Positions 38,103 to 46,500 of a DNA stretch of 64,000 nucleotides are shown one piece after another; position 1 is the first letter of the stretch; the number at the start of each line of letters is the position of its first letter. The DNA is from Haematococcus lacustris. Taxonomy: Eukaryota > Chlorophyta > Chlorophyceae > Chlamydomonadales > Haematococcaceae. The DNA is taken from the NCBI GenBank assembly GCA_030144725.1, contig JASKMD010000027.1:1461533-1525532 (forward strand). Reading direction: 5' to 3'. Below the pieces are notes generated by a model that did no database searches, was not told the DNA's origin, and saw only the letters and a list, made by a program, of their open reading frames with translations. A program made the translations under genes and the position numbers.

Positions 38103-38748
38103 GCTCCTGCGCAGTAGCCATTGGCTTCAGCGCTGTAGCCATTGGCTTCAGCGCTGTAGCCATTGGCTTCAGCGCTGTGGCCATTGGCTCCAGCGCTGTG
38201 GCCATTAGCTCCCGCGCTGTAGCCATTGGCTACAGCGCTGTGGCCATTTACTCCAGCGCTGTGGCCATTTACTCCAGCGCTGTGGCCATTGGCTCCAGCG
38301 CTGTGGCCATTAGCTCCCGCGCTGTAGCCATTGGCTCCAGCGCTGTGGCCATTTAATCCAGCGCTGTGGCCATTTACTCCAGCGCTGTGGCCATTGGCTC
38401 CAGCGCTGTGGCCATTTACTCCAGCGCTGTGGCCATTTACTCCAGCGCTGTGGCCATTGGCTCCAGCGCTGTGGCCATAAGCTCCCGCGCTGTAGCCATT
38501 GGCTCCAGCGCTGCAGCCATTTAATCCAGCGCTGTGGCCATTTACTCCAGCGCTGTGGCCATTGGCTCCAGCGCTGTGGCCATTGGCTCCAGCGCTGTGG
38601 CCATTGGCTCCAGCGCTGAAACCACTGGCTCCAGCGCTGAAACCTTTGGCTCCAGCGCTAAAACCACTGGCTCCAGCGCTGAAACCACTGGCTCCAGCGA
38701 TGAAACCACTGGCTCCAGCGCTGGTTACGCTGCTAATTTGTGTGAGTG
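38103..38748 (+). repeat. 21-bp satellite variant with a shared edge
   Basis: About 30 units of GCTCCAGCGCTGTGGCCATTG. One base shorter than the 22-bp forms, so heptapeptide frames stay open (NGHSAGA on -). The right edge is the inverse of CACTCACACAAATTAGCAGC, the same edge that borders the satellite at 16476. Confidence 0.93.
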
Positions 38749-38829
38749 ATGCATGTGTTTTGCGGATGTAATAGTCGATGAAATAGTCGACATTTGTGCA
38801 GATGCAGCCTGTAAAATGGTCAGCATGAC

Positions 38830-39122
38830 TCTGTAAAATGGTCGGCAGGACCCTGCGCAGGGTCACAAGACCCTGTAATATGGGCATTAGGACCCTGTAG
38901 AATGGTTTCCAGGACCCTGCACAGGGTCGGCAGGACCCTGCGCAGGGTTGCAGGACCCTGCAAATGGTCGGCAGGACCCTGCAAATGAGGTCAGTAGGAC
39001 CCTGCGCATGGTCGCCAGGACCCTGCGCAGGGTCACAGGACCCTGCAAATGGTCGTCAGGACCCTGCAAATGGCCGATGCGCTAGGACCCTGCGCAGGGT
39101 CGGCAGGACCCTGCGCAGGGTT
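38830..39122 (+). repeat. Cluster of palindromic GACCCTGCGCAGGGTC repeats
   Basis: About 16 AGGACCCTG motifs, of which at least five continue as the perfect 16-bp palindrome GACCCTGCGCAGGGTC; others read GGACCCTGCAAATGGTC or GGACCCTGTAATATGGGC. They are spaced 17-35 bp apart. Confidence 0.88.
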
Positions 39123-39255
39123 TTTTCGGATTTCAAATGGTTATAACATCGCACGAACTTTGAGTTTTTCAATGACAACAACGGCGATGAGTCGGCCTTT
39201 CCTGGGGCTATCTGCGATATGCCTCCCGGGTGAAAATGTTATAGGCGACTTCCGG

Positions 39256-39760
39256 CCCGTGGCGTCATTTGCACCCCTCCAAGAGAGACCTCACCCACTT
39301 CAGCGAGCGTTGGCAGACGGGTGCGCGCCTCGATCGGTGGTACATCTCAGAGGAGTGGGTGCAGTGGCAGATGGACAGCGCCATCCAGGGGCTGCCCACC
39401 GACCACCGGCCCGTATCTGAGGCTGTGTGCCCCCCGACCTGCCTCTCATCGTCCCCGCTCCCTGGCGCTGCACCCCGCCCACCTCGACAACCCTGACCTC
39501 CTAGACTGCCTCAAGGTCTTCCCTACAGGCGGAGGCACAACACAACGAGGCTGCGAGTCAGCTGGGGCTGCCCAGGGATGGGCACAGCGCTAGGTGGGCC
39601 CGCCTCAAGCAGGGTCTGGCCAGGCGCGCCCAACAGTTCCTGCGGGTCCAACGCCGAGCGCAGCGTGATCTGCGGCAGCGCAGGGAGAAGGCGGCGGCAG
39701 CGGCCAGGGCGCACCTCGTGCGGCAACTAATGCGGGTGGAGCGAGAGGGGGAGGCTGAGG
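39256..39760 (+). pseudogene. L1 ORF2-like fragment, incomplete first copy
   Basis: Starts inside the endonuclease (equivalent to residue 207, WRHLHPSKRD) and keeps LDRWYIS and TDHRPV, then shifts frame after CPPTCLSS and ends in the helical EKAAAAARAHLVRQLMRVER stretch. It has EEWVQW where the other copies and the full-length L1 have EELVQW. Confidence 0.85.
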
Positions 39761-41212
39761 TTGGCTCAGCAGCAGCGACAGCAGCACAGCCCTACATCCC
39801 GGGGTCCTCACCCTGCCTGAGTTGTCCACCCCCCCCTCTAGCGCACCTCAGTTGGGGCTGGCACGGCTGGGGATGAGGGGGCCCGGGTGGCGCATGCGTC
39901 TTGCTTTGTCCCGCCCCGCCCCGCGCTCCCCCCCCTCACACCTCTTCCCACACGTCTGCTCTCTGGCCCCCTCTAAACCCTTTGGGCAGCCCCTCCCCCC
40001 TTATTCAGTCCTCCCGTTGCCCGTCACGGGGCTCTTGAGGGGTCTATCGCCATGGGTTCCCCTCCCAGTTTTCCCCCACAAGCCTCTCCGCGCTGCCCAG
40101 GGCACTTGGGGCTGCTGGTGAAGGCCCTCACTAAGGGCGCGGTTCTGGCCTCCGAGGGCAAGCTCGCAGCTAACAAGCTGAGAGCTTCCACAGCCAAGGG
40201 TCTAGCAGCAGCCGGGCAGTGGGTGGGTGCGGAACCTTCCGCCAGCCCTCCCTCCCTTGACCCCGTGGACGCCGAGGTAGCGGGCCCCACCGCCCCTTGG
40301 CCAAGGCAGGACACGGGTGTAGGCTCAGTCCATCTTCTCCCAGTGCAGGAGACCGTTTCTTCTTCCGGGATGGGCAGCCGTTTCGGGTCAGAGAGGGGCG
40401 GAGCTGCTGAGATGCAGGCCAGTCAGTCTCCCCGCTGGCTTGACACCGCCGCCAGGGCCCCTCCGCGCCCCTCCCTGGATGACAGGAGGGCCGGGCGGGA
40501 GGAGCGGCAGGGGGAGGCCCAGTGTAGGTCGAGGCGAGGCAGCACGCAGTCAGCTACCCAGCCAGCCAAAGGGGGTCCTCGCCGGCGCCGGTATGACATC
40601 CCCTCGTCCGGTTCCAGCTCAGAGGTCAAGGAGGATCTGCGGGTAGGGATAGTAGGCGGGTAGGGGGTAGGCGAGGGGGGTAGGCGAGGGGGGTAGGCTA
40701 GGGGGGTAGGCGAGTAGGCGGGTAGGGATAGTGATCTAGAGGCTCAGCTCAAGCCGCGGCTAGCCGGCCGGCAGCGTGCTGCTCAGCTTGGTCATGGGTC
40801 CCCACAGGTGTGCCGCTACGGGCTGCTTAGCCCCACCACCAGCCTAGCCAGCTCGCAGGGGGCCCCCTGTGACAGCCCTGTAGCTGAGTCAGCAGGGCCC
40901 CGGGAGGGCAGGGTGACCAGGGTGCCTAAGCGGCAGGGGCCCAGGGTGCCTAAGCGGCAGCAGCCCGAGCAGGCAGGACAGCTTGGAGACGAGGGAGAGC
41001 AGCTCGGTCCTCTGCCCCTGCGGCCCCCTTCGGCCATCTATTCACGTGCGCTTCGGGTCCGCCTGCGTCGCCCGGGGGCCAAGTTGGCCTGCATTGAGGC
41101 CTCTCCGGCCCCACCCCCTAGCCCACCCCCTTTGCCAGGGCCGCCTCCCCTTCCTAGCCCACCCACCCTCCTCCACACACGCGTAGCCCGCGCGAGGACG
41201 AGCCAGGACTAG
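39761..41212 (+). pseudogene. L1 ORF1-like fragment
   Basis: Begins with part of one 47-aa repeat ([10 protein letters not shown]), jumps to HASCFVPPRP, then [40 protein letters not shown] and SSGSSSEVKEDL. A (GTAGGCGAGGGG)n minisatellite (about 40640-40735) with stops separates this from MCRYGLLSPTTSLASS to ARTSQD and its stop. The minisatellite is absent from the full-length L1 ORF1. This copy has a 15-bp insertion (VQETVS) that is missing from copies at 42.9, 58.7 and 61.3 kb. Confidence 0.85.
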
Positions 41213-41214
41213 CC

Positions 41215-42346
41215 ATGCAACGCCCACGTGTAGCCGCCAAGTTCATGGCAGTCACCCTCAACGTGCAGGGCCTTGCCCAACCTCACAAGCTGCAGGCCCT
41301 GCTAGACTGGGCCGCTGACAGCCCGGCGCAGGTGGTGTTCCTTCAAAAGTGTCATAGGGCGGAGAGCGTGTGGCAGTGGGCAGAAACCAGTTCAGGGGCC
41401 AAGCCCGCCTGGCCAGGGCAGTGGTTCTACACCCCCCGGCACCGGCAGTTCCCAGGGCTGCCTGGTGTTGGTCAAGCCCTCCACCATCCTCCAGGGGTGC
41501 ACCCAGGTGCAGCTGCAGGAAGAGGGGGCCCACGGGCGGGTGCTGCAGGTGGACGGGGAGCTGGCAGGCAGACCAATGTTCCTTGTGTGCGTGTCCGCCC
41601 CGGCGCAGCAGGCAGAGCGGCCAGCGTTCTACGCATAGTGCCTTCCTGCTTGCCTCCCGCCAGCCGCCGACCGCCGCGTACTCCTCATGGGAGGCGACCT
41701 CAAGTGTATCCTGGCCCCAGCGGACAGAGTGGGCATCCCGCAGAGCTCGCAGCATGGGGAGGCCTGGGTGGGCAGCCGGGGCCAGGGGGCGGAGCAGCTG
41801 CGGCAGCTGGTGGGTGAGCGGGGTCTGGTGGACCCGTGGCGTCATTTGCACCCCTCCAAGAGAGACCTCACCCACTTCAGCGAGCGTTGGCAGACGGGTG
41901 CGCGCCTCGATCGGTGGTACATCTCAGAGGAGTTGGTGCAGTGGCAGATGGACAGCGCCATCCAGGGGCTGCCCACCGACCACCGGCCCGTATCTGAGAC
42001 TGTGTGCCCCCCGACCTGCCTCTCATCGTCCCCGCTCCCTGGCGCTGCACCCCGCCCACCTCGACAACCCTGACCTCCTAGACTGCCTCAAGGTCTTCCC
42101 TACAGGCGGAGGCACAACACAACGAGGCTGCGAGTCAGCTGGGGCTGCCTAGGGATGGGCACAGCGCTAGGTGGGCCCGCCTCAAGCAGGGCCTGGCCAG
42201 GCGCGCCCAACAGTTCCTGCGGGTCCAACGCCGAGCGCAGCGTGATCTGCGGCAGCGCAGGGAGAAGGCGGCGGCAGCGGCCAGGGCGCACCTCGTGCGG
42301 CAGCTAATGCGGGTGGAGCGAGAGGGGGAGGCTGAGGTTGGCTCAG
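41215..42346 (+). pseudogene. L1 ORF2-like fragment with dead endonuclease
   Basis: Starts MQRPRVAAKFMAVTLNVQGL two bases after the ORF1-like stop. The catalytic Glu (LQE in the full-length L1) is Lys (LQK), GDFN is GDLK, and Y of VYAPA is Ser. An extra C in TACACCCCCCGG shifts the frame near 41435, and GAG is TAG near 41636. This is the only copy with TGG (Trp) at 41409-41411 where the right-block copies have TGA. RT is absent. Confidence 0.88.
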
Positions 42347-43120
42347 CAGCAGCGACAGCAGCACAGCCCTACATCCCGGGGCCCTCACCCTGCCTGAGTT
42401 GTCCACCCCCCCCTCCAGCGCACCTCAGTTGGGGCTGGCACGGCTGGGGATGAGGGGGCCCGGGTGGCGCATGCGTCTTGCTTTGTCCCGCCCCGCCCCG
42501 CGCTCCCCCCCCTCACACCTCTTACCACACGTCTGCTCTCTGGCCCCCTCTAAACCCTTTGGGCAGCCCCTCCCCCCTTGTTCAGTCCTCCCGTTGCCCG
42601 TCACGGGGCTCTTGAGGGGTCTGTCGCCATGGGTTCCCCTCCCAGTTTTCCCCCACAAGCCTCTCCGCGCTGCCCAGGGCACTTGGGGCTGCTGGTGAAG
42701 GCCCTCACTAAGGGCGCGGTTCTGGCCTCCGAGGGCAAGCTCGCAGCTAACAAGCTGAGAGCTTCCACAGCCAAGGGTCTAGCAGCAGCCGGGCAGTGGG
42801 TGGGTGCGGAACCTTCCGCCAGCCCTCCCTCCCTTGACCCCGTGGACGCCGAGGTAGCGGGCCCCACCGCCCCTTGGCCAAGGCAGGGCACGGGTGTAGG
42901 CTCAGTCCATCTTCTCCCAGTTTCTTCTTCCGGGATGGGCAGCCGTTTCGGGTCAGAGAGGGGCGGAGCTGCTGAGATGCAGGCCAGTCAGTCTCCCCGC
43001 TGGCTTGACACCGCCGCCAGGGCCCCTCCGCGCCCCTCCCTGGATGACAGGAGGGCCGGGCGGGAGGAGCGGCAGGGGGAGGCCCAGTGTAGGTCGAGGC
43101 GAGGCAGCACGCAGTCAGCT
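42347..43120 (+). pseudogene. L1 ORF1-like fragment cut by the L1 insertion
   Basis: As 39761-41212 up to CRSRRGSTQSA, where the inserted element's poly-T begins. Lacks the VQETVS insertion. Confidence 0.88.
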
Positions 43121-43134
43121 TTTTTTTTTTTTTT
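43121..43134 (-). repeat. Poly(A) tail of the L1
   Basis: A run of T on the + strand marks the 3' end of the minus-strand element. Confidence 0.9.
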
Positions 43135-43578
43135 CATGGAGGAGCATTACAAGAGAGAGAGTGAGACTAAAGAAAAGAAGAAAAGAGAAGACTACATCAA
43201 ACAAGGTTCCCGCATACACGATCCCCAAGCACCCCAGCCAAAAACATAGCGGCCCACACACCCCAAGGAAAGGTTCACACACCCCAAGCAAAGGTCCACA
43301 CAACCCAAGCAACCCCCTCCCTAGGACAACGTCAAGACACTATCCCACACCAACGCCCTCCACCCTAGCTCACCTCCCCAGACCCTCCCCATACCCCCCC
43401 CACAAAACTACCCACACGAGCATAAGTTCCGCCCCTCGACCTGAAACCGAGAACCCTACCCCCAACGCTCAAACCAAGACCACCTAAGCCCCCGGTCCCC
43501 TGACACCCAGACATCCCCCCGGAGCCTAGCCCACCCCACCCACCGAACGCCCTAAGCCCCCACCAGCAACCCTGCAGC
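43135..43578 (-). other. 3' UTR of the L1
   Basis: 444 bp between the tail and the ORF2 stop. On the + strand it is rich in CCCCAAGCA/CACACCCCAAG repeats (43240-43310). No reading frame is recognised. Confidence 0.7.
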
Positions 43579-46500
43579 TCAGGCTGGCTCGAAGGGGAAG
43601 GGGACGGGCCATTGCAAGGAGAGGCGAACCACTAGCTCTCCCCCCCCCTGCGCCCTGCCCTCCCCCTGCCTAGGCCTCCCTGCTGCCCTCTCCTCCTCCA
43701 CTCCTCCTGCCCCAACCCTCCCCTCTGCCCCCTCCTGCCCTCCCCTCCGCTCCCTCCTAGGCTGCTTGGCAAACCAGGCCCCCGACGCCTCGGGCCACAG
43801 CTGGTCGAAGTGGGCAGCGTCCAACTCCGGGTCCTTTCCCTTGAACCAGGTGGAGGGCACAGCGCCGCAGAGGCCCACGCGGATGTCCCTCCCCACCCGA
43901 TGCCAGTCACGCTTGACGGCCGTGGTGAGGGTGGAGATGACCTCCTCCACGACCCGCCTCGCCACCTGCTGTGGCTGCAGGGCTGTAGCGGCTCCTGAGC
44001 TGCGGAGGCGCCACACTGCGCCCAGGTAGGCAATGCGCAGCCGCAGCCACAGCAGGCTGTCAGGGGGCTGGAAGGGGGGGGCCTCGCCGCGGGTGGGGCG
44101 CCCACTGAGGAGCAGCATGGCGTCGCCTGAGGGGGGGCGGGTGCCTGTGAGGCGGCCGTACACGTCCAGCACCCACTCCCAGGCTGGGGCCACGGCGGGG
44201 CAGGTCAGGAAGGCGTGGGTGAGGGTCTCCAGGTGCCCCGGCTGGCAGAAGCGGCAGGCGGACGAGCCCGGGGCAGCCGCCCCCTTGAGGATGTGACCCC
44301 ACAAGGCCCCGACCATGAGGCTGGCGTGAAGCAGCCGCCAGGCCACGATGACGTGCTCCCGACGGAGGGTGGGGTCTAGCAGCTCCTTCCACACCTTCGC
44401 ACACGGCTGGCCCGCCTGGACACCCTCAGCCAGCTGGTCCGCGGTGTCGGCCCGGGGGGCGGGCTGCCTGCCCCCACGCCGCTGCTGGGCCTCCAGCTGC
44501 CGCTCAGCCTGCTCGGCCGCCCTGTCCTGCGGCGAGGGACGATGGTGCGCCCTGGCGGAGGTGTCCAGCCAGCGAGGCGGTTGGCTGCCCTGCACCTCCT
44601 CGGGGAGCCGCTCCTCCACATCCCTGCCCTGCTGCTCCCGCTCCCCCGCTGCCCCCTGGCCTGCCACCTGCTGCGCGCTGGCCTCCCACTTGAGCTCCAG
44701 CTCCCTCAGGGCCCCATCAGCCACCGCTGCCACCTCCGGTTCGCCCGCTGCCCGGGGGGGCCGCACACCCCACAGCGCAGGCCACAAGCCCCCATTGGGT
44801 GGGTAGAAGGGGTCGGCACTGACGCGCTGGAGCTGGTGGAGGCGCACCCTGGCATGCTTGACCGAGAAGTCCATGAGGGTGGTGGTGCCCATGCCCCACA
44901 CCTGAGGGTCCAGCTGCAGGTGAGCCCAGGGGCCCAAGAGCCACTCCTCCTTAGGCCAGGTGCCAGGCCCCTCGTCAGCTGGGTCGGCAGCCTGCCCTCC
45001 CGCCCCGCCCCCTGCGCCCCTACGCCCTCCACCTCCTCCACGCCCTCGCCCCCTGCCCCCGCCCCGCCCCCTTGCCCGCCCCCCCCCCCTGCCAACCGCC
45101 CTGGCTCCTCCTTGCTCCTGCCCTTGAGCCTGCTCCTGTGCCACGTGATGCTGGGCGGGTAGAGGGCGGAGGTGGGTGGCTCGCTCCCCCGGGGTCAGCC
45201 TGTAGCTGGGCTTGTTGAGCCGGGCCACCGCTGCTGGCTCCCAGGCCGCCCCCTCCTCCACCCAGAAAGCCCCGAGGGGCCCTTGCCCAGTGGGGTCTAG
45301 GGGGTAGAGGCGGCCGTTGGGGCCCACCCAGTGGGAGGGCTGGAGCAGGGGGGTGCGCCGCATCACAAACCCCACCCCTGGCCCAACCCTCAGGCACTCC
45401 CACTCCGGCTGAGGAGGCTGCAGGCGGTCCACCATGCCCTGCCAGGGCTCGGGGAGGCAAGCCCTGACCAGGTCGGCAGCCCATCGGGCCTCCCCCTCCA
45501 GCTGGGGGCTATGCAGGGCCTCCCTCACGTGGCGGACGTGGGTCCAACCCTGCTCAGCTGCAGCCTCCCTAGCTGCTGGGTTCATGCGGACTTGCGCGTT
45601 GTACCACAGCGGCTCTGCCAGCACCGAGAAGAAGGACTGACTAGCGGGGGGCACCGCGCGGAACAGCTTGAGCTCCGCCAGGGCCGCCACGTGAGCTTGC
45701 AGCCGCGGGCTGATGCCTCGCGAGGGGGGGGCGGTGGGGTCGGTGATGACCCACGTGCTGAGGCCGTGGGAGGGGTCTGCCAGCAGGCTGTGGGTCAGAG
45801 GCTGCCAGGGACGAACCCGGGGCGACCAGAGCTGGGCCAGCATCTTCGCCAGCATGGCCGTGCTGGTGACCCCCAGGTCGGGAAGCCCCACCCCTCCCTC
45901 CCCCCGGGGCATCACGCAGATGGCCTTGCTAGGGTAGAGGCGGCTGCTGTTGGGGCTGCGCTCCTGGGGCAGGTCTGAGGCTGCCACAAAGCGGTTGACA
46001 GCCAAGGCCATGGCTTGCGCCAGAGGAGCGGAGGGTTGCACGAAGGCCATTTGGTAGATGGACTTGGAGGCCAGGCACTGCTGTGCCACCTGCACCCGCC
46101 CCAGGAGGTTGAGGCCTTGGGGCCGCCAAGGGAGGGAGGCTGCCATCATGGCCGCAGCCGCCCCACCGAAGGCGGCCTCGCTTGTGGCAGCGTAGGAGGC
46201 CGCCCCAAGAGGGACCCCCAGGTGGCGCACGGGCACCCCCGCTCGGACAGCTGGGATGACCACCTCCGGCTCCTGCTCCCCACCTTGCTCCCGCCCGCCC
46301 TGCTGCTGTCCTAGCCCGCCACCTTCTCCCAGCCCACCCCCTAGCCCCTGCTCGCCCACCTGCCCCTGCCCGCCCCCTTCCCCCCCGTCACCCCCCCTGC
46401 CTCCCCTCCCCGCCCCCTCGGGTCCCGAGCCCCCGTGGTTACCCAGCCCGTGCTCTGGCTGGGCGCACGGCAGGGCTGAGCTCTTGCTCACACTCAGCGC

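Larger units (their letters stand above)
39256..43120 (+). repeat. L1-derived macrosatellite, left block
   Basis: One and a half tandem units of about 2,577 bp (anchors at 39822 and 42399). Each unit joins the end of an ORF1-like stretch, the first quarter of an ORF2-like stretch and a piece of the ORF1 47-aa repeat region, and lacks the RT. It starts abruptly at CCCGTGGCGTC and is cut at 43120 by the poly-T tail of the inserted L1; it resumes at 54490. Confidence 0.93.

Noticed and set aside
38830..39122. CRISPR array
   Set aside because: Repeats are only 9-17 bp, irregularly spaced and variable, spacers are not unique in length, there are no cas genes, and the genome is eukaryotic.
40640..40810. 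Intron in the macrosatellite ORF1-like fragment (GTAGGG...CCACAG)
   Set aside because: The stretch is a GTAGGCGAGGGG minisatellite of variable length absent from the intact L1 ORF1; the fragments are pseudogenes anyway, so splicing is not needed to explain it.
43135..43487. Plus-strand frame with Pro/Thr/His-rich product
   Set aside because: It is the reverse of the L1 3' UTR and starts in the array fragment through the insertion border.
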